A stretch of 64,000 nt of DNA from Cupriavidus metallidurans CH34 (GCF_000196015.1 NC_007973.1:2604001-2668000), one strand, 5' to 3'; positions 7,675-15,227 are shown, counted from the first letter of the stretch. Numbers and translations are program-made. Notes: generated by a model not told the origin, from the letters alone.

Positions 7675-8331
7675 ATGCATGATGCCACCAGCCAGTTTCC
7701 CCATCTCAGGCTTGCGATAGCACCTGGGGTGCCATCCTCATGCTTCTCCTCGCTTCTCGCCCTGCAACGCGCGGAAGAGCCGGAAATCACTATCGCGTTC
7801 TTTGAGACATCAAGTGACGACCTGGTGACGGGCATTGATGAAGGTCGTTACGACGCAGGAATGTCGCTTCGGGCCGTAAGCGCTCCGTCTCTGAAAAGCC
7901 AACCCTTGTGGATCGAGAACATCGCTGTTGCCATGCCATTGTGGTCCCCCTTGCTCGCCCAGACAAAGCTTACGATCGCCGAACTTTTGGACTACCCCGT
8001 GTTTCGCTGGCCGGCAGAAAGCTGCTCACTACTGGATCAGCGGCTGTCATCCCTCCCGTCTTTAAGCCGGCAGAGCGTCCAGCATGTGACCTCGTTCGAC
8101 ATGTTGGCGCTATGGGTCGGCGCTGGCTATGGTGTCGGGATCACCGCGCAATCGCGCATCGAGCGCGCTGATGCATGGGGGATCACCGCCCGGCCGCTGG
8201 CCGAGGGGCCCTACGAGGTCGTGACTCATCTGCAGCGCCTCAAAGGACGAACTAACGCGGTTTCTGAGCGGTTCGAGCGCAGAGCGATGCAGGTAGCCAA
8301 GGATAGTGCAGTCCAATCGAATACCCGATAG
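7675..8331 (+). CDS. Stand-alone LysR-type ligand-binding domain protein (no HTH)
   Basis: A 218-residue protein that matches only the C-terminal effector domain of LysR regulators. Stretches such as RAEEPEITIAFFETS and SFDMLALWVGAGYGVGI correspond to RAEEPEIEIRLSEVP and SLDMMLTLVGAGYGIGF in the full LysR protein encoded at 6350-7240. The ATG at 7675 has GGGGG five bases upstream. The frame is open upstream to 7423, but that region overlaps the divergent XRE gene and encodes nothing like a LysR HTH, so this is not a simply mis-started LysR. It may sense a ligand and act on the divergent XRE protein, or it may be a decayed LysR gene. Confidence 0.65.
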   Translation: MHDATSQFPHLRLAIAPGVPSSCFSSLLALQRAEEPEITIAFFETSSDDLVTGIDEGRYDAGMSLRAVSAPSLKSQPLWIENIAVAMPLWSPLLAQTKLTIAELLDYPVFRWPAESCSLLDQRLSSLPSLSRQSVQHVTSFDMLALWVGAGYGVGITAQSRIERADAWGITARPLAEGPYEVVTHLQRLKGRTNAVSERFERRAMQVAKDSAVQSNTR

Positions 8332-8494
8332 CGCGCCCGCGCTGAGCGTTCCCTGATGTGCAGACGCCAGGCGTCCGGCGATCTGCTGGACATGCATGAT
8401 CGTCTGCTCGATTTCTCGACGGCGCATACCGGCGCCGTGTCCTTCGCTCCCGCACAGCGTGCTGAGCGAACTCATGCAGGCGGTGCAGATGTAG

Positions 8495-8518
8495 CGCGGG
8501 GGCCGTAAGGCCCCCGCG
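8495..8518 (-). terminator. Hairpin terminator-like structure downstream of the integrase
   Basis: CGCGGGGGCC at 8495-8504 pairs perfectly with GGCCCCCGCG at 8509-8518 around a four-base loop. It lies just beyond the 3' end of the integrase gene (minus strand). There is no T-run, so it may act only as an RNA-stabilising or weak termination hairpin. Confidence 0.45.
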
Positions 8519-8530
8519 AGGGCTGTAACC

Positions 8531-9858
8531 CTATGCGCCGTCCAAGGCGACAGCGCTCTCCATCAGCCGGCGAACACTCTGGCGCACCTCTTCGGAGATA
8601 GGCCGCGGCGGTACGACCTCGGGAGCATTCGCATGTGGCTCGCTGCCTGCGATGATCTGTACCACCATGCCCAGATTGCTTGGCGTCACGATGTCGATGG
8701 CCGCGCGGTCACCCAGGTCGGGATGTGGCTGGGTCAGCATGCGGTAAAGCTCCCATGAATCCGCCTGGGGGTACTGGCGCATGAGCACCTGGGCCAGCTT
8801 GTGTTTGAGCGGCACCAGTTGCCAATCGGGAACTCGCTGCCCCCGGTTGCCCAGGCTGATGGAGAGCAGCTTGCCCGCCTTCAACTCGCGGTTGATCTGG
8901 TCCTTGGACTTTCCAGCCAACTTGCCGAACAGGGGCACCGGCAGACTGCTCGGCGATTCGTAGATGGCCAGCATTTCCTCGCGCTCGCGCTGGATGGCCG
9001 ACACCTCGGGTTCTGGCGCATGAGTCGGGGATGGCGGCACCTGCGACAACCGTTGGAAGGTGATGCCCCCTTCGTTCGGCGTCACGACGATGGGGGTGGC
9101 CACCACCGGCGGAACGGGAGGCGCAGAGGAAGCTGCAACGATGGCGTCGGGCTTGTCCTCCTCCGCCATGGCCGGTACGCCCTCGATGTGGATAGTGAGG
9201 TGCGCGCTGGCCGCTTCGACTTGGCCCTGTTCGAGCAAGTCGAGGCGGTCGGCCCAGTCCTGCATCATCCGGCGGCGCGGTTCCACGTACTTGGCGTGGT
9301 TGTAGGCCGAACTCACCTTGTTTGGGTCGGAATGCGAAAGCTGCGCGTCCACCCAAATCTTGGGATAGCCGATCTCGTTGAGTGCCGTCGAGATGGTTCC
9401 ACGAATACCGTGGCCGGTCAGTTTGTCCTCGTAGCCCATCCGCTTCAAGGCGGCGTTGAGCGTGTTCTCGCTGATGCGCTTCTTGAGTTCGCTGCGGTGC
9501 GTCAGCAGGTGGCGCTGGGCGGGCCGCATCACCCCCAGGAGGTAGCGCACGATCTCGATGGCCTGAAGGGACAGCGGCACGATGTAGGGCGGTACGTCCT
9601 GCGGCCGCTTCCCCGCTTTGCGCATCTCGTCCTGAAGCTGCTTGACGATCTGCGGGGGGATGATCCAAAGCCCACGGTCGAGGTCGAACTGATCCGGGGT
9701 CGCCAGCCGCAGTTCGCCGGTGCGCACGCCGGTCAAGAACAGCAGGCGGATACCGAGCTGGGTTTGCCAGCCGCGCGGGTTGTAGAGCCTGAGCTTCTGG
9801 AGGAACTCGGGAAGCTCGGGCAGGTGCAGGTAGGGGTTATGGGTCACCGCGGGCTTGG
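8531..9858 (-). pseudogene. P4-type tyrosine integrase, 3' part (catalytic domain), cut off by a transposon
   Basis: The downstream half of the island integrase, about 442 codons. It begins exactly at the transposon edge and holds the whole catalytic domain: first arginine in LTGVRTGELR, H-x-x-R in TGHGIRGT, and the tyrosine region SAYNHAKYVEPRRRMM, followed by a long C-terminal extension of about 200 residues rich in proline and alanine before a conserved-looking tail. The 5' half is at 13376-13984. Joining the two and deleting the element plus one CTTGG copy gives one frame of 644 codons including the stop. An ATG in the transposon end (9865) is in frame, but it lacks a ribosome-binding site and any N-terminal arm- or core-binding domain, so function is unlikely. 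Confidence 0.88.
9854..9858. repeat. Target-site duplication, left copy (CTTGG)
   Basis: CTTGG immediately left of the transposon; the second copy is at 13376-13380. Five-base duplications are typical of Tn7-, Mu- and Tn5053-type DDE elements. Confidence 0.85.
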
Positions 9859-9870
9859 TGTGCATAAGCA
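9859..9870 (+). repeat. Terminal inverted repeat, left end
   Basis: TGTGCATAAGCA. It matches the inverted right end at 10 of 12 bases. About 30 bases further in, GAGCAAGAACGG followed by TGATGGACG resembles subterminal sequence at the right end, which suggests multiple transposase-binding sites. Confidence 0.8.
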
Positions 9871-9912
9871 GCTTTCGTGATGCCGAAAGCGTGGGGATTT
9901 GAGCAAGAACGG

Positions 9913-9921
9913 TGATGGACG
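9913..9921 (+). repeat. Subterminal motif TGATGGACG
   Basis: The 9-mer TGATGGACG recurs near the right end at 13305-13313 (same strand) and, inverted, at 13269-13277 and 12945-12953. Four copies in a 3.5-kb element, three of them within the last 430 bases, suggest transposase-binding repeats. Chance or coding bias cannot be excluded without a count of the background. Confidence 0.4.
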
Positions 9922-9992
9922 CTGGAGGGGTTCCCTCAGGGAGCGTGCATGCACGCGCCTGAGGGAAGATGTCGCCTTTATTGTGTCGAGCA

Positions 9993-10538
9993 ATGAAGGA
10001 GACCTCAGCAGTGTGCCATGCCTTGCTACAAACGCCAGCGTTTTTTGCCCTGTTGCGCCGGATCGACGAAGACTTGATGAAGGTGGCGCGAGACAGGGGC
10101 TGCTGCCATTGCGGCTCTGTGCTGCACAGTGCCAACTATCCGCGTAAGCCGCGCGGATGCCCACCGGCAGCACACCCGGACTGCAATACGCGCCTGAGCC
10201 TGTGCTGTGCCGGATGCCGCAAACGCATGACGCCCGATTCGGTGCGCTTTCTCGGCCGGCGTGTCTGGCTGGCCATTGTCCTGGTACTGCGATCGAGCCG
10301 TGCCACTGGCGCCTGCCTGGACGGCCTGCCGGCGATCAGTTGGGCCACGCTCAAGCGCTGGCGTCAGTGGTGGACCGAGACCTTCCCCAAGACCCCCGTC
10401 GGTCGGTGGCTGCGTGGCCTCATCCCGCCAACGCCCGAGCCGTTCATCTATCCCGACTGCCTGCTGCAATCGGTCGAGCACGACAGCGAAGACGAGCGTC
10501 TGGCCGCGGTGTTGCTTCTGCTGCTGGGCCCGGCCTGA
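9993..10538 (+). CDS. Cysteine-rich (zinc-ribbon-like) accessory protein of the transposon
   Basis: About 181 residues from the ATG at 9993 (an in-frame ATG at 9969 would add eight residues; neither has a strong ribosome site). The middle carries closely spaced cysteines (GCCHCGS, about 30 residues, then CCAGCRK) that could form a zinc ribbon, followed by a basic stretch with RFLGRRVW and a possible HTH (AISWATLKRWRQWW). I do not know a characterised member. Position upstream of the transposase in the same orientation suggests a DNA-binding helper in transposition or target choice; this is inference. Confidence 0.6.
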   Translation: MKETSAVCHALLQTPAFFALLRRIDEDLMKVARDRGCCHCGSVLHSANYPRKPRGCPPAAHPDCNTRLSLCCAGCRKRMTPDSVRFLGRRVWLAIVLVLRSSRATGACLDGLPAISWATLKRWRQWWTETFPKTPVGRWLRGLIPPTPEPFIYPDCLLQSVEHDSEDERLAAVLLLLLGPA

Positions 10539-10649
10539 CCACGCTGGCTGAGGGATGCGCCAGATAGGGGAATCTCCCGCAGAACATGTCGATGGCGGGT
10601 CACCCGCACTGCCCGTAGCCTGCTCCCGTTATCCCCCCAACGGAGAGTC

Positions 10650-12089
10650 ATGTCACTATCGATTGATCATCGCAACCGATGGGCGCGCTTGCGCTTCTCG
10701 GTCATTGGCCCTTTGCTGGCTTCGCCGCCTGCCAAAGGAGAATTGCAGCAAGCGTTCCAGGCACTGGCCGCCAAGGTCTGGCGGCACCCCATCACCGGCG
10801 CCGACGTTCAGTTCGGCGCGTCTTCCATCGAACGCTGGTATTACCGGGCCCGTCACGTCCAGGATCCGGTCGATCAACTCAAGAACCGACTGCGCGACGA
10901 TTGCGGCCACTTCGTCAGTCTGAGCCCAGCCATCATCGAAGCGCTGGTCGAGCAGTACCGTCAGCACCCCGGCTGGACCATGCAGTTGCATTACGACAAC
11001 CTGCGCGTCGCGACCAAGGATGGCCCGGACACGCTGCCGTCCTACACCACGGTGTGCCGGTATCTGAAGGCGCAGGGTCTGGTGCGCAAGCCAACCCCGC
11101 GCTCGAGCACGGATGGGGCCATCGCTGCTGCGGCTCGCCGCGAGGCACGCGAGGTGCGTAGCTACGAGGTCGACCACGTGGCCGCGCTCTGGCACCTGGA
11201 CTTCCACCATGGTTCGCGCAAGGTGCTCACCCCCGATGGGCAGTGGCACAAGCCGCTGCTGCTCTGCATTATGGACGACCATTCGCGGCTGGTCTGCCAC
11301 CTGCAGTGGTTCCTCGACGAGACCACTGCCTCGCTGGTGCACGGCGTCTCGCAGGCGATCATGAAGCGAGGGCTGCCGCGGGCCATCATGACCGATAACG
11401 GCGCAGCCATGATGGCCGACGAGTTCGTCGAGGGGCTGGCCAGTCTGGGCATCCTGCACCAGACTACCTTGCCCTACAGCCCATACCAGAATGCCAAGCA
11501 GGAACGCTTCTGGGGACAGCTCGAGTCCCGGCTGATGGCCATGCTCGAAGGTGAGTCGCACCTCACCCTGGAGCAATTGAACCTCGCCACGCAGGCCTGG
11601 GTCGAGCAGGAATACCACCACAAGGAACACGCCGAACTCGAGGCGACGCCTCTGCAGCGCTACCTGTCCTGTGCCGACGTCTCGCGCCCCAGTCCCGAGG
11701 CGCTGGCCTTGCGCCGGGCCTTCCGTATCCGCCAGCATCGCCGCCAGCGCAGAACCGACGGCACCTTCACGTTGGACGGCGTGCGCTTCGAGATCCCCGG
11801 CGCTTACCGCCACCTCGAGCAAGTCTGCCTGAGCTACGCGCGCTGGGATCTCTCCCAAGTCGACCTGATCGATGCGCGCATCGGCGCGATCCTGGCCGCC
11901 GTGTTCCCGCTGGACAAGTCTGCCAATGCCGACGCACGGCGCGCGCATCTCACGGCCAAGGGTGCCTCGCCTGCTAACGAGGAACCCGCGCAGGCTGGCA
12001 CTGCGCCGCTGCTGCGTCAGTTGCTCGCCGAACACGCCGCCACCGGCCTGCCGCCGGCCTATCTCCCACCCGCACCCACCAAGCTATGA
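10650..12089 (+). CDS. DDE transposase with retroviral-integrase-type core
   Basis: A 479-residue transposase. GGAGA lies just before the ATG. The N-terminal about 150 residues are predicted to be DNA-binding (helical, with two likely HTH segments). The catalytic core has D in LWHLDFHHG, D in IMTDNGAAM and E in NAKQERFW, with exactly 35 residues between the last two (D35E). The C-terminal part is basic (RIRQHRRQRR) and resembles the Mu/TniA beta-barrel region. Its stop overlaps the ATPase start by four bases (ATGA), so the two are probably coupled, as expected for a transposase that needs a target-selecting ATPase. Confidence 0.85.
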   Translation: MSLSIDHRNRWARLRFSVIGPLLASPPAKGELQQAFQALAAKVWRHPITGADVQFGASSIERWYYRARHVQDPVDQLKNRLRDDCGHFVSLSPAIIEALVEQYRQHPGWTMQLHYDNLRVATKDGPDTLPSYTTVCRYLKAQGLVRKPTPRSSTDGAIAAAARREAREVRSYEVDHVAALWHLDFHHGSRKVLTPDGQWHKPLLLCIMDDHSRLVCHLQWFLDETTASLVHGVSQAIMKRGLPRAIMTDNGAAMMADEFVEGLASLGILHQTTLPYSPYQNAKQERFWGQLESRLMAMLEGESHLTLEQLNLATQAWVEQEYHHKEHAELEATPLQRYLSCADVSRPSPEALALRRAFRIRQHRRQRRTDGTFTLDGVRFEIPGAYRHLEQVCLSYARWDLSQVDLIDARIGAILAAVFPLDKSANADARRAHLTAKGASPANEEPAQAGTAPLLRQLLAEHAATGLPPAYLPPAPTKL

Positions 12090-12919
12090 ATCAACCCAAC
12101 CTGCTGGCCTTGTACGGTCTGAAGTTCAACCCCTTCGCCCAGGACATCCCCGTCGAGGCCGTGTTCGTGCCACCCAAGCTCGATCACTTCTGCTGGCGCA
12201 TTGAGAACGGTATGGCCCGCGAAGGCGGCTTCGCCATGGTGCATGGCGACCCCGGTTGCGGCAAGAGCGTCACGCTGCGCCTGCTCCATCAGCGCCTCAT
12301 GCGCGTCCCCGATCTGATGGTCGGCTCGATCGCTCACCCACAGAGCAATCTGGCGGACTTCTATCGCGAGCTCAGCGACATCTTTACCGTACCGCTCAAG
12401 CCCCACAATCGCTGGGGCGGCTTCAAGGCGCTGCGCGAGCGCTGGCTCACCCACATGGAGGCCAGCCGCCGCCGCTGCGTGCTGCTCATCGATGAAGCCC
12501 AGGAGATGGCGGTGCCAGCCCTCTCGGAACTGCGCCTGCTCGCACAGGCACGCTTCGACTCGCAATTGCTGCTGTGCGTGGTGCTTGCCGGCGACGCTCG
12601 CCTGCCGGAGAAGTTCAGCCGCGAGGACCTGATCCCGCTGGGCAGCCGCATCCGCTGCCGTCTGGCGCTGGAGAGTGCGAGCATCGACGAGCTGCAGGCC
12701 TGCCTGGACCACTTGCTGGCCGCCGCCGGCAACGCCACCCTGATGACCATGCCATTGCGCCAGACCCTGTGTGAGCACGCCGCCGGCAATTACCGCATCC
12801 TGATGAACCTGGCGGGCGAGCTTCTGGCCCAGGCCGCGCAGCGGGAGCTACCGCAGATCGACGAGAAGCTCTATCTGGAAACCTACAGCGCAACCCTGAA
12901 CCGCCGCGCCAGGCGGTGA
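12086..12919 (+). CDS. AAA+ ATPase of ExeA/TniB type (transposition helper)
   Basis: A 277-residue ATPase with Walker A GDPGCGKS near residue 57 and Walker B LLIDEAQE near residue 135. The N-terminus (ALYGLKFNPFAQ) is typical of ExeA-like ATPases. In Tn5053, Tn552 and Mu-type elements the ATPase binds target DNA and activates the transposase. All catalytic motifs look intact. It overlaps the transposase gene by four bases and is followed after 53 bases by a small gene of the same element. Confidence 0.85.
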   Translation: MNQPNLLALYGLKFNPFAQDIPVEAVFVPPKLDHFCWRIENGMAREGGFAMVHGDPGCGKSVTLRLLHQRLMRVPDLMVGSIAHPQSNLADFYRELSDIFTVPLKPHNRWGGFKALRERWLTHMEASRRRCVLLIDEAQEMAVPALSELRLLAQARFDSQLLLCVVLAGDARLPEKFSREDLIPLGSRIRCRLALESASIDELQACLDHLLAAAGNATLMTMPLRQTLCEHAAGNYRILMNLAGELLAQAAQRELPQIDEKLYLETYSATLNRRARR

Positions 12920-12972
12920 GTGGCGCCGTTGGCCATCGCCGCCACGTCCATCAACACAACGACGACATCACC

Positions 12973-13188
12973 ATGACCTTCCACCAGCCATCCGGCATCG
13001 CCCAGGGGCTGCCCCTGCTCATTGATGCCAACTGGACGCCCGCGCAGGCCTGGGCTGTGATCGAATTGCTCGACGATCTGCGCGACCGTCTGCATGCTCA
13101 CTATCAATTGGCCTTGGCCCAGTGGCTGGCCGAAGATCGGCAGGAGCATCCTGATGGCCTTGGCGATCTCGCAGATAACGACTTCTGA
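12973..13188 (+). CDS. Small acidic protein of the transposon, function unknown
   Basis: 71 residues from the ATG at 12973, without a clear ribosome-binding site. The sequence is largely helical in character (PAQAWAVIELLDDLRDRLHAHY) with an acidic C-terminus (GDLADNDF). No family is recognised. It lies between the ATPase gene and a strong terminator-like palindrome, so it is probably the last gene of the transposon transcript. It could be a regulator or helper, or it could be a non-functional frame. Confidence 0.5.
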   Translation: MTFHQPSGIAQGLPLLIDANWTPAQAWAVIELLDDLRDRLHAHYQLALAQWLAEDRQEHPDGLGDLADNDF

Positions 13189-13192
13189 TCCA

Positions 13193-13223
13193 GTAACAAG
13201 GGGCCCGCCGGGCCCCTTGTTAC
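13193..13223 (+). terminator. Strong palindrome at the end of the transposon operon
   Basis: GTAACAAGGGGCCCG (13193-13207) and CGGGCCCCTTGTTAC (13209-13223) are perfect inverse complements around a single central base. It begins six bases after the last stop codon of the element. The structure is a long perfect stem without a clear T-run; a terminator is the simplest reading. The remaining 150 bases to the right end contain no gene. Confidence 0.6.
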
Positions 13224-13363
13224 ATCAGTGCCGCTGCTCCGCATCCGGTCCACCGCGATAGATCGCCACGTCCATCAGCGTTGCCCGACGGCACGCAACA
13301 TTGGTGATGGACGGTGCCGCAGCCGACCATCAATTACCGTGCTCGCGCATCCATCGAATCTCG

Positions 13364-13375
13364 TGCTCACGCACA
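13364..13375 (-). repeat. Terminal inverted repeat, right end
   Basis: On the minus strand this reads TGTGCGTGAGCA, the partner of the left end. A related GCGCGAGCACGG lies about 30 bases further in, repeating the GAGCACG part of the terminus. Confidence 0.8.
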
Positions 13376-13380
13376 CTTGG
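13376..13380. repeat. Target-site duplication, right copy (CTTGG)
   Basis: Identical to 9854-9858 and directly abutting the right inverted repeat; it is still part of the interrupted integrase reading frame (codons for P-K). Confidence 0.85.
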
Positions 13381-13984
13381 GCTCGGCCACTACGTCCAGG
13401 TCCGTGGCCGGATTGGCCTCCATGCCCTCGACGATGACGAGCGCATAGCGGAATAGCTGCCCCAGCCAGGTCCGGACCTTTTCGGCAGTGGTGAAGGCCT
13501 CGCGCTTCTCGATCCGCGCCAGGACGCCCAGGAGTTGCGGCCTGCGAATGTCATAGATCGACATCTGCTTGAGGCTGGGCAGCACGTCTTTCTCGAAGAT
13601 CCGCTTGATCTGCGACAGTGTGCTGTTCCGGCCTTCCTTGAGTTCCTTGGCGCGGTGCTCGACCCAAGCATCGAAGACTGCCTTGAATGTGTAGTCCGAG
13701 GCCAGCTTGACCGCATGCCGTTTCTGCTTGCGGTCGGTGTGGGGGTTGATGCCTTGGGCCAGGAGCGCCCTGGCTTCGTCGCGCAAGGTGCGGGCTTCGC
13801 GCAGGCCGATCTCGGGATAGTTGCCCAGGGATATGCGTTTTTGCTTGCCGAGCCAGTAGTAGCGCAGGTGCCACGATTTGCCGCCGGTGGGGGCGACCAC
13901 CAGGCCGAGGCCATCGGTATCGGGGATGCTGTAGGTTTTCTTGGCGGCCTTGGCTTGCCGCACGGTCAGATCAGAGAGTGCCAT
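13376..13984 (-). pseudogene. P4-type tyrosine integrase, 5' part (DNA-binding domains)
   Basis: The first 203 codons of the island integrase, starting MALSDLTVRQAKAAKK with AGGAG seven bases upstream. The N-terminal arm-binding domain (GLGLVVAPTGGKSWHLRYY, SLGNYPEIGLREAR) and the core-binding domain (to about residue 200) are present; the catalytic domain is on the far side of the transposon (8531-9858). The gene lies 229 bases from the 3' end of tRNA-Gly and points away from it, the arrangement of islands that integrate at a tRNA 3' end, such as clc-type elements at tRNA-Gly. The frame would continue a few codons into transposon sequence and stop. Confidence 0.9.
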
Positions 13985-14081
13985 CATCAAACTCCTAAGT
14001 CGTGAGACTTAGGCTCAATGCTGCTGGTCATCCCGATCCAACCCCAGCAACAACCCGGAACCGGCACCACCCGCATTCTCT

Positions 14082-14101
14082 GGCCTCAATTTTGGCCTCA
14101 A
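14082..14101. repeat. Direct repeat GGCCTCAA, candidate integrase arm sites
   Basis: GGCCTCAA occurs at 14082-14089 and 14094-14101, a 12-base period, between the integrase start and the tRNA-Gly attachment gene. Tyrosine integrases bind short direct repeats (arm-type sites) in this position. This is a suggestion from location and repetition only. Confidence 0.35.
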
Positions 14102-14144
14102 AAACGCTGGCTGTCGGTGGATTTCCGTGGCTTTGGCTGGAATG

Positions 14145-14164
14145 AAAAAAGGGGCCGAAGCCCC
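14145..14164 (-). terminator. Rho-independent terminator downstream of the tRNA-Gly genes
   Basis: On the minus strand the sequence reads GGGGC, TTCG loop, GCCCC, then TTTTTT: a short GC stem with a stable UUCG tetraloop and a T-run. It would stop transcripts coming from the tRNA-Gly pair before they reach the integrase gene, which lies on the same strand. Confidence 0.75.
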
Positions 14165-14212
14165 TAATTTCAATGACTTACAGACGTCAGTGGAAGTCTG
14201 TAGATCAAAACT

Positions 14213-14288
14213 TGGAGCGGGAGACGAGTCTCGAACTCGCGACCTCAACCTTGGCAAGGTTGCGCTCTACCAACTGAGCTACTCCCGC
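14213..14288 (-). tRNA. tRNA-Gly(GCC), island-side copy
   Basis: A 76-base tRNA with the full cloverleaf: acceptor GCGGGAG pairing with CTCCCGC, D-loop AGCTCAGTTGGTAGAGC, anticodon GCC at 14255-14253, T-arm GTTCGAGAC and encoded CCA. Its 3' end faces the integrase, so it is the likely attachment site (attB/attR half) of the island. The 83 bases separating it from the second copy show no other gene. Confidence 0.96.
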
Positions 14289-14371
14289 GTACAACTTTTA
14301 CTGCTGTGGCAGCTTTGCTGCCATTCCGATGACTTGCACATGCTTCGTCATGTCACCGGATGCCATTAACC

Positions 14372-14447
14372 TGGAGCGGGAGACGAGTCTCGAACTCGCG
14401 ACCTCAACCTTGGCAAGGTTGCGCTCTACCAACTGAGCTACTCCCGC
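14372..14447 (-). tRNA. tRNA-Gly(GCC), second tandem copy
   Basis: A 76-base tRNA identical in sequence to the copy at 14213-14288, with encoded CCA and anticodon GCC at 14414-14412. The two form a tandem minus-strand pair, probably co-transcribed. The 180 bases between this gene and pgsA hold no recognisable gene and probably carry the promoter. Confidence 0.96.
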
Positions 14448-14627
14448 AGGGCCCTGCATCTTACCGAAAAGCAGACTATCGCGCAACTTCTTTTAAACGC
14501 GCAGCTTTATGCTGCCATTTCGCGCTATGTACCGCTTATCTTGCTGCTTTCGTTTGCGTCGTCAGCAGCGAGAACGAGATTATTGCAAAGGACGATCCGG
14601 CTCGTCAACAACTTTTTGCAGCAAATC

Positions 14628-15227
14628 TCACTTTTGTGTCCGAGCCCCGCTGATGACCTCGCTGCGCTCGCGAATCTGCGGCCAGGCGAGCTTCATGTAA
14701 TAGAACATCGACCACAACGTGAGCACGGCCGCCAGGTAGATCATCCAGCCACCAAGCAGCGATGCGTCCACACCGAACAGCGCGTCGTTGAACAGCAGCA
14801 ACGGGATCGCGATCATCTGCACGGTGGTCTTCAGCTTACCAAGGAAATTTACCGCTACGCTCTTCGAAGCGCCGATCTGGGCCATCCATTCGCGCAGTGC
14901 CGAAATCGTGATCTCACGCCCGATGATGATCAGCGCGATCAGGTCGGCCACCCGCCCCAGCGCCAGCAACGACAGCAATGCGGCTGTCACCATAAGCTTG
15001 TCGGCCACCGGATCGAGGAAGGCACCGAAGGCCGAGGTCTGATTCCAGCGCCGCGCCAGAAAGCCATCGAGCCAATCCGTCACTGCCGCGATGACGAAGA
15101 ACGATGCCGCGGTGACGTTCTTGGTGTGCATCGGCAGCCAGGCCTCGGGCAGGTAATAAACCCCGACGACCAGCGGGATCATGGCCACGCGAAGCCAGGT
15201 CAGCAGAATGGGAATGTTAAGTGGCAT
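14628..15227 (-). CDS. pgsA: CDP-diacylglycerol-glycerol-3-phosphate 3-phosphatidyltransferase
   Basis: A 199-residue membrane enzyme that makes phosphatidylglycerophosphate, the committed step to phosphatidylglycerol and cardiolipin. The start is ATG at 15227 (MPLNIPILLTWLRV); a longer upstream frame is not protein-like. The CDP-alcohol phosphotransferase signature D-G-x2-A-R-x8-G-x3-D-x3-D is complete (DWLDGFLARR ... GAFLDPVADK, residues about 57-85), and about five membrane segments are visible. It follows uvrC on the minus strand, the usual order in this group, and the tRNA-Gly pair lies downstream. Confidence 0.93.
   Translation of the reverse strand: MPLNIPILLTWLRVAMIPLVVGVYYLPEAWLPMHTKNVTAASFFVIAAVTDWLDGFLARRWNQTSAFGAFLDPVADKLMVTAALLSLLALGRVADLIALIIIGREITISALREWMAQIGASKSVAVNFLGKLKTTVQMIAIPLLLFNDALFGVDASLLGGWMIYLAAVLTLWSMFYYMKLAWPQIRERSEVISGARTQK

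Larger units (their letters stand above)
9859..13375 (+). mobile_element. 3517-bp DDE transposon with ExeA/TniB-type ATPase, inserted in the island integrase
   Basis: The element is bounded by CTTGG duplications. Its ends are TGTGCATAAGCA (9859-9870) and, on the opposite strand, TGTGCGTGAGCA (13375-13364), matching at 10 of 12 positions and starting with TGT as in Tn7/Mu-like elements. It encodes, all on the plus strand, a Cys-rich protein, a DDE transposase, a AAA ATPase overlapping it by four bases, and a small acidic protein followed by a strong terminator-like palindrome. The organisation resembles TniA/TniB (Tn5053) or IstA/IstB pairs, but the Cys-rich first gene is not part of those. 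The restored reading frame of the integrase shows that the boundaries are exact. Confidence 0.88.

Noticed and set aside
8110..8475. A 121-codon minus-strand frame downstream of the HTH-less LysR gene
   Set aside because: Two thirds overlap the LysR-domain gene in antisense and no ribosome site or family is apparent; a small real gene cannot be excluded but is not supported.
9858..9865. Re-started functional integrase from an ATG supplied by the transposon end
   Set aside because: The ATG at 9865 (minus strand) is in frame with the catalytic domain, but no ribosome-binding site precedes it and the DNA-binding domains would be missing.
13224..13363. A gene in the right arm of the transposon
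   Set aside because: Only short frames without ribosome sites are present; the stretch is better explained as end sequence with repeated motifs.
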